From Moraxella sp. ZY210820 (GTDB lineage: Bacteria; Pseudomonadota; Gammaproteobacteria; Pseudomonadales; Moraxellaceae): a DNA stretch of 64,000 nt. Below the pieces are notes generated by a model. The model did no database searches. It was given only the letters and a program-made list of their open reading frames with translations, and was not told the origin of the DNA. The DNA is taken from the NCBI RefSeq assembly GCF_030674635.1, contig NZ_CP089978.1, forward strand, positions 248,001 to 312,000. Direction: 5' to 3'. Every line of letters starts with the position of its first letter. Within the stretch, counting starts at the first letter, position 1. Of this stretch, positions 13,559-22,157 are shown one piece after another. Both the position numbers and the translations under genes were made by a program.

Positions 13559-14838
13559 CTGAAATCCAACATAATCCATCATTACAATGGAAACTGATAC
13601 GCTGGTTAATGATTGCGACAACTGTGATTGCGACTTTAGCAGGAGGTGTATCTTTTTGGCAGAGTTATCAAATTGGTTTAGATTATCAAGATGATTTGTT
13701 ACGCCAAACCGCAGCATTGATTAATCCGCAGATACAAAAAAATGTGGATATTCAAAGTGATGTAGAAATTTATGTGCGTGAATTAGGTAATTATTTAAAA
13801 GATGGGCAATTACCGATGAGTATGCGTGATGGTTTCCATGATCTGCAATTTCAACAAGAAAATTACCGTGTTTATGTCTATACTTACCCAACAGGGGAAC
13901 GTGTGGCATTTTCCCAAAAAACTGAATTTCGTGATGATTTAGCTTTTACAGGAGCATGGGCGACCGCATTGCCATTACTCTTGCTCATACCTATTTTAAT
14001 ATTAATTTGTATTTTTATTATTCGTCAAGTATTTAAACCTGTACAACAGCTTGCACAGGATATTCAACATCGCCAACAAGATTTACAACCCTTATCTACA
14101 CAAAATTTACCTCGAGAAATTGTCTATTTTATTCATCAAATCAATTTGTTACTTTCTCGTGTACAATTAGCGGTACAGCAACAACAACGTTTTATTGCTG
14201 ATGCAGCACATGAATTACGTTCACCTTTAACTGCATTATCGTTGCAAGCAGAACGTTTAGCTCAAACTGATTTAAATGATGATAGTCGTGAACGTTTGGC
14301 TGTATTACAGCAAAGTATTCAACGTCATCGCCATTTACTTGAACAACTGTTAAGTTTAGCTAAAAATCAATCACAACATATTGACAATAAACAACAAATT
14401 TCTGTTATGGAAATCTATCAACAAGTCATACAGCTTTTGTATCCTTTAGCGGAACAAAAACACATCGATTTAGGCATTCGTGATAGCCAAGATGTACAGA
14501 TTTTGGCTGAACAGACTGCATTATTTACCTTGTTAAAAAATTTAGTGGATAATGCGATTCGTTATATTCCTGAATATGGGCAAATTGATTTAGCAATAGA
14601 GCAACAGCAAGATAATATTCTTTTGATTGTAGAAGATAATGGGCAGGGTATTGCTCCAGAACAGCGAGAGCGTGTATTTGATGCGTTTTACCGTGTGTTG
14701 GGAACTCAAGTGGTTGGTTCTGGTTTGGGTTTGTCAATTGTAAAAAGCATTGCTGATAAAATGGGCTGGCAATTAGTTTTAAAAGACAGTATGATATTTG
14801 CGAGTGGTTTGCGTGTTGAAGTAAAAATTAAAGGTTGA
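13555..14838 (+). CDS. Sensor histidine kinase (QseC/TctE-like)
   Basis: 427 aa from the ATG at 13555, which overlaps the regulator stop as ATGA. Membrane segments at about 16-36 and 135-160 flank a short periplasmic region of about 100 aa. The kinase core shows the H box FIADAAHELRSPLTALS, N box LLKNLVDNAIRYIP, G1 VEDNGQGI and G2 GSGLGLSIVKS. It should phosphorylate the regulator encoded just upstream. The C-terminal ATPase domain is slightly compact but complete. Confidence 0.87.
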   Translation: MTEIQHNPSLQWKLIRWLMIATTVIATLAGGVSFWQSYQIGLDYQDDLLRQTAALINPQIQKNVDIQSDVEIYVRELGNYLKDGQLPMSMRDGFHDLQFQQENYRVYVYTYPTGERVAFSQKTEFRDDLAFTGAWATALPLLLLIPILILICIFIIRQVFKPVQQLAQDIQHRQQDLQPLSTQNLPREIVYFIHQINLLLSRVQLAVQQQQRFIADAAHELRSPLTALSLQAERLAQTDLNDDSRERLAVLQQSIQRHRHLLEQLLSLAKNQSQHIDNKQQISVMEIYQQVIQLLYPLAEQKHIDLGIRDSQDVQILAEQTALFTLLKNLVDNAIRYIPEYGQIDLAIEQQQDNILLIVEDNGQGIAPEQRERVFDAFYRVLGTQVVGSGLGLSIVKSIADKMGWQLVLKDSMIFASGLRVEVKIKG

Positions 14839-14840
14839 AT

Positions 14841-15014
14841 ATGAATGGTTTTTTATTAACAGGTTGTTTGGTCATTATGATTGCATTGATGATGGTTGTA
14901 CAACGTTGGGTATTTCCTTATTTTGGTATTGAAAATAATAAATCGAGCCGTGCGGTAATGTGTTTTATCGTGATTGCAGGGGCTTTGGCGATGCAAGAAT
15001 GGGCATTGCAGTAA
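14841..15014 (+). CDS. Small two-helix membrane protein
   Basis: 57 aa, starting 3 nt after the kinase stop with AAAGG 6-10 nt upstream. The sequence begins MNGFLLTGCLVIMIALMMVV and ends CFIVIAGALAMQEWALQ, giving two hydrophobic helices joined by a basic loop (FGIENNKSSR). The close spacing suggests co-transcription with the two-component system. I do not recognise a family; a modulator of the kinase is possible but unsupported beyond position. Confidence 0.6.
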   Translation: MNGFLLTGCLVIMIALMMVVQRWVFPYFGIENNKSSRAVMCFIVIAGALAMQEWALQ

Positions 15015-15121
15015 ATGATTAAATATTTTTCAGCTCTTGTGTTTATGTCTTTAAATAATTTTACTTTTCCAAATTTCACGTTATAATGTTCAAAACTAAC
15101 ACAATTTTTAGGAAAATCACA

Positions 15122-15364
15122 ATGCGTTTAGACATTCCCCCACATATCGAACAAGCTATGCTTTATCATGCCCATCAACAAGGTGTGTCAGTTGAAACTG
15201 TTGCTATGCAAGCTTTAGAACAGCATTTTCGTCAGGAACGCCCTTTTAATTTTGATTTAGATGAAATGAAACAAGCGGTTGAAAGTGGTTTTGTTGAAAT
15301 GCCTGATTGGGCAAAAAAAGATTTTGTAAGTTTTCAGCGTTGGTTACAGCAGAATATGACATGA
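15122..15364 (+). CDS. Antitoxin-like protein of a type II toxin-antitoxin pair
   Basis: 80 aa from the ATG at 15122, chosen for the AGGA 7-10 nt upstream over an ATG 12 codons earlier. The N-terminal half (MRLDIPPHIEQAMLYHAHQQ, then a helix with VSVETVAMQALEQHF) looks like a ribbon-helix-helix or similar DNA-binding domain. The C-terminal half FDLDEMKQAVESGFVEMPDW is a typical extended toxin-binding tail. It overlaps the downstream toxin-like frame by ATGA, the classic operon arrangement. The tail resembles that of the orphan antitoxin-like gene at 35070-35342. Confidence 0.6.
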   Translation: MRLDIPPHIEQAMLYHAHQQGVSVETVAMQALEQHFRQERPFNFDLDEMKQAVESGFVEMPDWAKKDFVSFQRWLQQNMT

Positions 15365-15726
15365 AAGTTGATTTTAGCTGAAGTTTTGCTCAAAAAATTG
15401 TTCATTTCCCCAATACTGACCAAGAAAAAATCTTTGAGTTTATTGAGCATATTGAAAAATACGGTTTTGATGGCTTAAAAGGGCGTAACAAATCATCGGA
15501 CAATGTACCTAAAGATGACCCAAATTGGTCAGCAAAAGTGAGTTATGCCCACCAATATTGCTTATGGCATTATCACATTGGCATACCGTTTTATGAAATG
15601 GCATATAATGGAGAGCAAGTGAGTGAATATATTTTGCATTATATGCGATTTGACGATAGCATTAAATTAGTTGCTTTATCCTATCATCCGCCTTTTGAAT
15701 TGCCTACATTGGCAGAAATGGTTTAA
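15361..15726 (+). pseudogene. Toxin gene interrupted by an early in-frame stop
   Basis: Reading from the ATG at 15361 gives MKVDFS, then TGA (15379-15381), then a long open frame to TAA at 15724-15726 (FAQKIVHFPNTDQEKIFEF and on). Apart from that single TGA the frame is intact for 121 codons. Features such as GLKGRNKSSDNVPKDDPNW, HQYCLWHYHIG and DDSIKLVALSYHP loosely recall YafO-type mRNA interferases (G-R-N/D, then W, then a beta-rich C-terminus), but this is a weak match. The overlap with the antitoxin supports toxin identity. As written it is inactive unless TGA is read through or translation restarts. A GTG at 15538 is the first plausible restart and would lose the N-terminal half. Confidence 0.55.
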
Positions 15727-15833
15727 ATAAATCCTTAAAATATCCACAAAACGCGAAATAACTCACAAAAAATACATAATATTTTCATTAAAAAGATTAA
15801 AAAATAATCTTTTAGAATGGGAAAAGAGAAATA

Positions 15834-16715
15834 TAGTGTAATTACCTAAAAAAGATACGATAGTTAAAAACAAAATAGTAGAGTTTCAATACAATTAACG
15901 TTCCATACTTTTCTTAGATACTTAATCCATGACCATAATTTTTCTATAGGATTAAAATCAGGACTATAGGGTGAAAGCCATAGAATTTGATGTCCTGCTT
16001 GTTCTAAAGCAGTCTGAATATCTTTTTTTTATGAAAAGGTGCATTATCCATCACAACAACACTATTTGCAGGTAATTCAGGAATTAACTGCTGTATAACC
16101 CAAGCATAGAAAACATCAGCAGTAATTGAACAATCAAATACACTTAATGCAAAGGGAGTTTGTCCACAAATTGCACCAATCACATTCTTTTGCTTAACGC
16201 TAAAAGTCCCTTTTTCTTGATAGGTTTGACCCTTGGGTGCATAAACGTGTGGTCGATTATCTTCTATCTTAAATCCACTTTCATCAATATAAACAATAGG
16301 ATATAAACACTTTTCATAAATTGAAAGTAACTCTAAATATTCTTGACGCTTTACTTCATCAGCTTGTTTCGGAATGAAGGATTTTTTTTCGAGTAATACC
16401 CAAGCGTTTTAACGCCTTACATATACCAGCTTGTGAGCAATTTAGACGAGAAGCTCTTTCCCATTGATAAGCATCTGGATAATCTTTAATGTCTTGCAAA
16501 AGCTGTTCATCTTGAATCGTTCTTGGTTTTCTATCATGCGTTTCTTTAATATCTATACACTGTTTCCAACTATACAAAGTGTAAATACTTATATTGTATT
16601 TTTTAGCAACTTGACGGAAAGAACTGGTTTCAAGTTCAGCAAGAATTTTTTTTACGCATAGACATTGGATACGTCATCATTAAATACCTGTATTGATTTT
16701 TATGTTATTATACTA
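15834..16715 (-). mobile_element. IS630-type insertion sequence, decayed
   Basis: About 0.88 kb bounded by imperfect inverted repeats. The left end reads TATAGTGTAATTACCTAAAAA from 15832; the right end on the other strand reads TATAGTATAATAACATAAAAA from 16717 inward. TA dinucleotides flank both ends, as expected for the TA target duplication of IS630/Tc1-mariner elements. It carries a single transposase frame on the minus strand, broken at three homopolymers. It lies between a broken toxin gene and the pilin promoter region. Confidence 0.8.
15864..16680 (-). pseudogene. IS630-family DDE transposase, frameshifted
   Basis: Starts MMTYPMSM at 16680 and ends at the TAA at 15864-15866. The conceptual protein has an N-terminal helix-turn-helix (RQVAKKYNISIYTLYSWK), a second HTH (CSQAGICKALKRLGITRKK), then the DDE catalytic core: YIDESGFK, VVVMDNAPFH and FNPIEKLWSWIK. 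The reading frame changes at three A8 tracts (plus-strand T tracts 16646-16653, 16382-16389 and 16023-16030). Each needs a base added or removed to continue. Either the copy is dead or the homopolymers are miscalled; IS630 elements also sometimes use programmed frameshifting, though not normally three times. Confidence 0.8.
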
Positions 16716-16867
16716 TATATTTTTAATAGGATAAAAAATAATCAAATATAGATTACATGATGAAATTATTGATAACATATATTAACATTGTTTAAAGTGT
16801 GGAATTGCATTGATTTTCAGTAACTGACAAAAATTGACATCTTTACCATAAAACAATTAATTATAAT

Positions 16868-16883
16868 TGTGATGGAAATCACA
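16868..16883. promoter_or_regulatory. CRP/Vfr-like operator upstream of the pilin gene
   Basis: TGTGATGGAAATCACA is a perfect TGTGA-N6-TCACA palindrome. Its centre is about 97 bp upstream of the start predicted from the promoter at 16939-16966, a helical position used by class I CRP sites. Vfr, the CRP homologue of Pseudomonas, controls type IV pili. Direct regulation here is inference. Confidence 0.6.
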
Positions 16884-16938
16884 TAATAAAAATAAAAAAT
16901 ATATAAATCAATAATTTATGAAATTAATTTTAAGGTGG

Positions 16939-16966
16939 TTGCATACTGACAAAAATATGGCATAAT
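16939..16966 (+). promoter_or_regulatory. Pilin promoter (sigma-70 type)
   Basis: TTGCAT (16939-16944), a 16-bp spacer and CATAAT (16961-16966), 54 bp before the pilin start. I searched for a sigma-54 GG-N10-GC element, the usual pilin promoter in related genera, and found no good match. Confidence 0.5.
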
Positions 16967-17020
16967 ACGCACATACCGCGATAAATCGCAAATCTAATCA
17001 CAATTTTTTGGAGTTATAGT

Positions 17021-17461
17021 ATGAATACTATGCAAAAAGGTTTTACCTTAATCGAATTAATGATCGTAATCGCTATTATCGGTATCTTAGCTGCGATTGC
17101 TTTACCAGCTTACCAAGACTACATCGCTCGTACACAAATGACTGAAGCAATGAACCTAGCTGGTGGTCAAAAGTCAGCAGTAACTGAATTCCATGCTGAC
17201 AAAGGTGCATTCCCTACTTCTAACTTAGAAGCCGGTATTGCAGCAGCAAGTAACATTAAAGGTAAATATGTTGCTAGTGTTGGGATTGGTGCTAGCGGTG
17301 TTATCACTGCAACTATGCAATCTGCTAATATCTCTAAAGATATTCAAGGTAAGACACTTACTTTGACCCCAACTGCATTGACTTCTGCTTCTGGTTCTTA
17401 TGAGTGGAAATGTGCTTCTAACGCTTCTAACAAGTTCCTTCCAGCAACTTGTCGCTCTTAA
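17021..17461 (+). CDS. pilA: Type IV major pilin
   Basis: 146 aa. The class IIIa-type leader MNTMQKG is followed by [20 protein letters not shown], the invariant methylated Phe, Glu5 and hydrophobic helix of type IVa pilins; PilD should cleave between Gly7 and Phe8. The C-terminal disulfide loop is Cys131-Cys144 ([15 protein letters not shown]) and the protein ends in Arg-Ser. A C-terminal Ser next to the loop is the O-glycosylation site in some Pseudomonas and Acinetobacter pilins, so modification is possible. The gene has its own promoter and terminator. The two downstream genes look like pilin accessory functions. Confidence 0.95.
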   Translation: MNTMQKGFTLIELMIVIAIIGILAAIALPAYQDYIARTQMTEAMNLAGGQKSAVTEFHADKGAFPTSNLEAGIAAASNIKGKYVASVGIGASGVITATMQSANISKDIQGKTLTLTPTALTSASGSYEWKCASNASNKFLPATCRS

Positions 17462-17477
17462 TCTAATTTGAAGAGAC

Positions 17478-17515
17478 AAAACCAGCCTAGCCTAACAACT
17501 AGGCTGGTTTTATTT
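17478..17515 (+). terminator. Terminator after the pilin gene
   Basis: A 13-bp stem AAAACCAGCCTAG / CTAGGCTGGTTTT (17478-17490 with 17499-17511) with an 8-nt loop and a T-rich tail. It allows high pilin expression uncoupled from the downstream genes. Confidence 0.92.
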
Positions 17516-17583
17516 AGTATTTATAAAACATTTATGTTAAAATAATTATCATAGGAATTATTTTTTAAAGATTAGAGTATTTT

Positions 17584-20500
17584 ATGAGTGATGTCAACTA
17601 CCTGCTTGAAAAGTTGCAGTATTGGTTAAAGTGGAGTATTTTATCAGCATTATTGGTACTATTTGTCCATTTTAATTTTTTTCCTATACAGAATTCTGTT
17701 CCCATGAGTGAATATACTTTTTGGGATTGGATGAATAAAATTGGTGTTAGGCTTGGCATTGCGGGTCTGATTTTGGCATTGGCTTTCCCGAAGTATTTTA
17801 ATCAAAAAATAGCTATTTCTTGCTTTGGTTTTGGTTTTTTAATCTACTTGGTGTTGTTATGGCTTGGTTCTGATGAATTATATAGGCTGGCCAGCGGTGA
17901 CTTTGCGTCGCTTTTAGCGCCGTTGGGTGTCTTTGTCCTATCTGCGGTTTTGGTTCAATTTTTTAAGCATAAAAATAAAGCATTATTACAACTTTATATT
18001 TACTTGTCTTTATTTGTGATTTTTTTAGGTATCTCCACCAATGCAGCTTTAGAGATTGTACATTTTGCTCGTCCAGCGACCTATGATGTGATTGCTTATA
18101 AAATAGATGAGGCTTATTTTGGTACTCGTCATTGGTTGGTGATGTTATTTGATGGCGGGGCTGAGTGGTTTAAAGCATTGATTTTAACAGTCTATGGTAT
18201 GTTAAGCCTTTGCTTGTTTATGTTTTTTGGCTTGGTTATTCGAGATGGCGGGGCAAAAAAATATAATATTGTCAGAACCATTGTAGTACCATTTGGTGTG
18301 GCATTTGTTTGTTACATGATTGTTCCTATTTCTGGTCCTATTTATGCGTTTAGTGAGATTCAGTTGTTGGGTGCTATGCCGCTTGCCAGTGAATTTCTTG
18401 CTAAAACTGAAATTATCCCGCCAGCACCTAGAAACGGCATGCCGTCCATGCATTTTACAGGTGCGTTTATGATTTGGCTGTTGGCAGCAACCTTACGCAA
18501 AAAGCTTTATTTTTATTTAACCACCTTTTTCTTGGCTTTGACGGTGATTGCAACCTTGGGGACGGGTGAGCATTATGTCGTTGATTTGATTGTGGCGATG
18601 CCATTCGCCATTGCATTGAGCTTGGTTTTGATTTCGCCACGGGGTTGGTTTGCCAAAAAATCAACAAGAATTCTGTGGAGTTTGGCGGCTGCAACTTTTG
18701 TTTTTTGGATGATTTCTATTGTTGCTATGCCTGGGTGGTTGTCAGATAACTTGTGGTTCGTGCGTTTGCTGTCGCTTTGGAGCATTGGTGTTTGGGTTTA
18801 TTTAACCGCTTTTTATCTAAAACTAGTATGGAAAGCACCAGTTGCTGAACAGCAGTATGATGCCACATTAGCTGATGCCCAGTCCGCTCAGCAAACTAAA
18901 AAATTGGCTCATTATCCAAAATGGGTGGTTGGTGCTTTTGTAACCTCTGGTTTTGCAGGATTATTATACGAAGTTGTTTATGCAAAATCTTTGGCAATTA
19001 CCTTTGGTAGTACATCATTAGCATCTTATACTGTTCTTGTTACTTATATGGGCGGTATGGCACTTGGTGCTTGGATTGGCGGTATTTTTGCCGATAAAGT
19101 CAAAAAACCGTTGATGTACTATATTGGTATTGAAGCGATTATTGGTTTATATGCAGTATTAACACCAACGTTCTTCAAACTGATTCAATGGGTCTATTTA
19201 TCGATGGTTGGGGATTTGTCTCCAGATGCACCGATTTTAACCGCAGTTCGTGTGGGACTAGGGGCACTGGTGCTAGGGATTCCAACCATTTTGATGGGTG
19301 CGACCGTTCCATTTATGTTTAAATACTTAAAAACCTTTGGTGTAACCACAGAGTCCGCTGTGAGCAAGTTGTATAGTGCCAATGTGGTTGGTGCGGCTGC
19401 TGGTTCATTGATTGGTGCGTATGTGATTTTACCAACATTAGGACGGATTGGGGCGACCAATTTAGCGGCAGCAATTAGCTTATTACTTGCCTTGTATGTG
19501 CTAGACCAAGTGAAAAAGTTGGGTGAACAAAGCATTGTTGAAGATAATCAAGAAACTGCGAGTACAACAAAAACGACGGTGAGCAAAGCTATCGGTATTT
19601 CTGCGTTACTGATTTTAACCATTGGCGGTGCAATTACGCTTGGCTTGGAAGTTGTTTCTATTCATATGCTCGCAGTAGTTGCAGGAAACAGTGTCTATGC
19701 CTTTGGTTTGATGTTGGCAACTTTTTTGGCGGGTTTGAGTATGGGCTCAATCGCAGGCGAAAAAATTCTAAAATATATCAGCAATCGCTATACCATTGTG
19801 CTGGCTCAATGTGGTGTCTGTATTTCTATTATTGTTACCGCATTCTTTTGGGATAAAGTTCCTGATTATTTTGCCAGTTTTGGTGTCATGGCACAGTTTC
19901 ATACTTTTGATTTTACTGCTCGTGAGATTATTCGTGGGGCGGTATGTGCGATTGCGATGTTCCCTGCAGCGTTCTTTATTGGGATTAACTATCCTGCAAG
20001 CATGTCATTGGCATCGGATTGGTTATCCAATAAAGGCGAAGCCAAAGCGGTGGGGATTGCCAGTGCCTTAAATACCTTTGGTAATATTTCAGGCGTGTTG
20101 ATTATTGCATTTTATGCCTTGCCGACTTTTGGTTCAAACCGTGTGTTTTTTGGGTTGGCATTGTTGGCATTTGCTTTGGCGGTGTTGATGTTTGTTGTTG
20201 ATAATAAATCTATCAATGTGAAAAATGTAGGTTTCCAAGCTGGTATAGCAAGTTTAGTCGCAAGTTTTGCTTTATTTTTTGCTTATCCAAAACAGTGGGA
20301 TTTTAACCGCTTATCGCAAGGGGCGAATGTTTATTTTGCACCGTCTTATTGGGGAGAAGTGATTGATTATACGGAAAGTATTACAGGCGGAATAACTTCA
20401 GTGGCTAAAGACCCAAATAGTGAAAATTTAACATTATTGACCAATGGTAAGTTTCAGGGCAATAATACAGGTGAAATTGAAGCTCAAGAATCAATCGCTT

Positions 20501-21270
20501 TAATTCCATTATTGCACACTGATAAGCGTGATAGTACCCTAGTGATTGGTTATGGTACAGGTATGTCAGCTCGGGTATTGCACGACCAACATTTTAAAGT
20601 ATTGGATGTGGTTGAATTGGCAAAGGATATTGTTACGATTGCGGATAAATATTTCCCAGAAAATAATATGGGAGTATCCTCAAAACCTAATGTCAATATG
20701 TATTATACAGATGGTCGTAATTATCTTTTGACTCAAGATAAAAAATACGATTTAATCAGTATGGAGATTAGTAGTATTTGGTTTGCAGGGGCGGCAAATT
20801 TATATAACAAAGAGTTTTATCAGCTTGCCAAAAAACGCTTGCATGATGATGGCATTTTGCAGCAATGGGTTCAGCTCCATCATATTTACCCACAGGATTT
20901 AGTTTATATTTTAAATACTGTACGTTCAGAATTTGAATATGTGTGGCTGTATGAATCGGGTGGACAGGGGATTATTGTGGCATCAAATTCTCCTGAAGCA
21001 ACCAATTATCATGTATTGAAACCGCCTTATCATGATATGACGGCTGAAGCCTTAAAAGAGCGTTCTGATGATTTGGCTCGCCGACAAATTTTGACACCAA
21101 AAGGTATCAATAATTTGGCAAAAACCTTTGACCCAACTTTACGCCGTATTATCTCAACCGATAATAACTTAAAGTTGGAGTATTCAACGCCAAAAGGTAA
21201 TGCAATTGTTGCTGATGATACTGTGATTAGAAATATTGAGTTTTTACATCAATTTGAATTGCAGGAGTAA
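17584..21270 (+). CDS. PAP2 / MFS-like / spermidine-synthase-like membrane fusion protein
   Basis: 1228 aa with three recognisable parts. Residues about 1-420 form a multi-helix membrane region with an Aur1-like PAP2 signature: RNGMPSMH (283-290) and GEHYVVD (His330, Asp334). Residues about 445-930 are the two-part MFS-like membrane domain common in spermidine-synthase-like proteins (GFAGLLYEVVYAKSLAITFG, GGMALGAWIGG, GLMLATFLAGLSMGSIAGE). Residues about 940-1190 form a Rossmann methyltransferase / aminopropyltransferase-like domain (VIGYGTGMSARVL at about 985, DVVELAKDI, YYTDGRNYLL). It starts 123 bp after the pilin stop and precedes a TfpX/TfpZ gene. Transfer of a lipid-linked phospho-group, or another modification of pilin, is a guess from context; the protein is not a standard soluble spermidine synthase. 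Confidence 0.75.
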   Translation: MSDVNYLLEKLQYWLKWSILSALLVLFVHFNFFPIQNSVPMSEYTFWDWMNKIGVRLGIAGLILALAFPKYFNQKIAISCFGFGFLIYLVLLWLGSDELYRLASGDFASLLAPLGVFVLSAVLVQFFKHKNKALLQLYIYLSLFVIFLGISTNAALEIVHFARPATYDVIAYKIDEAYFGTRHWLVMLFDGGAEWFKALILTVYGMLSLCLFMFFGLVIRDGGAKKYNIVRTIVVPFGVAFVCYMIVPISGPIYAFSEIQLLGAMPLASEFLAKTEIIPPAPRNGMPSMHFTGAFMIWLLAATLRKKLYFYLTTFFLALTVIATLGTGEHYVVDLIVAMPFAIALSLVLISPRGWFAKKSTRILWSLAAATFVFWMISIVAMPGWLSDNLWFVRLLSLWSIGVWVYLTAFYLKLVWKAPVAEQQYDATLADAQSAQQTKKLAHYPKWVVGAFVTSGFAGLLYEVVYAKSLAITFGSTSLASYTVLVTYMGGMALGAWIGGIFADKVKKPLMYYIGIEAIIGLYAVLTPTFFKLIQWVYLSMVGDLSPDAPILTAVRVGLGALVLGIPTILMGATVPFMFKYLKTFGVTTESAVSKLYSANVVGAAAGSLIGAYVILPTLGRIGATNLAAAISLLLALYVLDQVKKLGEQSIVEDNQETASTTKTTVSKAIGISALLILTIGGAITLGLEVVSIHMLAVVAGNSVYAFGLMLATFLAGLSMGSIAGEKILKYISNRYTIVLAQCGVCISIIVTAFFWDKVPDYFASFGVMAQFHTFDFTAREIIRGAVCAIAMFPAAFFIGINYPASMSLASDWLSNKGEAKAVGIASALNTFGNISGVLIIAFYALPTFGSNRVFFGLALLAFALAVLMFVVDNKSINVKNVGFQAGIASLVASFALFFAYPKQWDFNRLSQGANVYFAPSYWGEVIDYTESITGGITSVAKDPNSENLTLLTNGKFQGNNTGEIEAQESIALIPLLHTDKRDSTLVIGYGTGMSARVLHDQHFKVLDVVELAKDIVTIADKYFPENNMGVSSKPNVNMYYTDGRNYLLTQDKKYDLISMEISSIWFAGAANLYNKEFYQLAKKRLHDDGILQQWVQLHHIYPQDLVYILNTVRSEFEYVWLYESGGQGIIVASNSPEATNYHVLKPPYHDMTAEALKERSDDLARRQILTPKGINNLAKTFDPTLRRIISTDNNLKLEYSTPKGNAIVADDTVIRNIEFLHQFELQE

Positions 21271-21284
21271 AAGATTGAAAATGA

Positions 21285-21323
21285 TGTGCATTTGTATATG
21301 TAATACAAATGCACATTTGTTTT
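21285..21323 (+). terminator. Hairpin terminator after the fusion gene
   Basis: A perfect 13-bp stem TGTGCATTTGTAT / ATACAAATGCACA (21285-21297 with 21303-21315) followed by TTTGTTTT. It lies only 15 nt before the next gene, so it may attenuate rather than fully end transcription. Confidence 0.8.
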
Positions 21324-21337
21324 AATGTGAGCTTGTT

Positions 21338-22081
21338 ATGATAAAATCATTTCGTTTGCGTTATTTTTTTGGGCATTTATTGATTTCATTATTGATTGCC
21401 TTGGTAAGTCTATATTTGGTATTTTTTGTATGGTATCCAGCACCTTTTGATGTGGCTGTTGGTGTAGAGCAGATTATTTTAATTATGCTTGGTATTGACG
21501 TTACGCTTGGACCGCTCTTGACTTTAGTGCTTGCTAAAGAAGGCAAAAAGGGGCTTAAATTTGATTTGGTAGTGATTGCGATCGTACAGTTATTAGCATT
21601 ATTTTATGGTTTATATAGTGTGGAAAAGGGTCGCCCTGTGTGGGTGGCGTTTGACCATAGTCGTTTTGAACTGGTACAAAAATTTATGATTGACCGAGAG
21701 AAGGACAAAGATGTCAAGGTGCCACCTGCTTATCAAAAGGAGGGCTTTGGCTCGCCATCTTGGGTGTCGGTTCGCCCACCCAAAGATAGGGAGGAGCAAG
21801 ATGATTGGATGTTTTATGAGCTAGAGACAGGCACTTCGCCTGCTATGCGACCTGCTTTATATGCACCGCTGTCTGAGAATATGGATAGGGTAATTAAAGA
21901 AAAATTGCCATTATCGGATTTAAATAAGTTTAATAATAAACCTGTGGTTGAGCCAATTTTAGCAAAATATCCGAATGTAGATGGATTCCTACCAATGCGA
22001 ACTAGTGAAGTGGATATGGTGGTGTTAGTGGATAGTAAAGATAAAAGTTTTATGAAGGTGGTGGATTTAAGACCGTGGTAA
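21338..22081 (+). CDS. TfpX/TfpZ-family type IV pilin accessory protein
   Basis: 247 aa. Three or four N-terminal membrane helices (about 10-30, 40-60, 75-95) contain the family pattern WYPAPFDVAVGVEQIILIMLGIDVTLGPLLTLVLAKEGKK. They are followed by a soluble C-terminal domain (VWVAFDHSRFELVQ; ending DSKDKSFMKVVDLRPW). TfpX/TfpY/TfpZ proteins are encoded next to particular pilin alleles in Pseudomonas and Acinetobacter and help assemble or modulate that pilin. Its position after the pilin and the fusion gene supports the same role. Which of the X/Y/Z groups it belongs to cannot be settled without alignment. Confidence 0.82.
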   Translation: MIKSFRLRYFFGHLLISLLIALVSLYLVFFVWYPAPFDVAVGVEQIILIMLGIDVTLGPLLTLVLAKEGKKGLKFDLVVIAIVQLLALFYGLYSVEKGRPVWVAFDHSRFELVQKFMIDREKDKDVKVPPAYQKEGFGSPSWVSVRPPKDREEQDDWMFYELETGTSPAMRPALYAPLSENMDRVIKEKLPLSDLNKFNNKPVVEPILAKYPNVDGFLPMRTSEVDMVVLVDSKDKSFMKVVDLRPW

Positions 22082-22157
22082 AATAATATTATCGCTTTTT
22101 TCTCCCCCCATTCTATGTTAAAATTTAACCTTAACGAAATTGTGGACATTTTAAATT

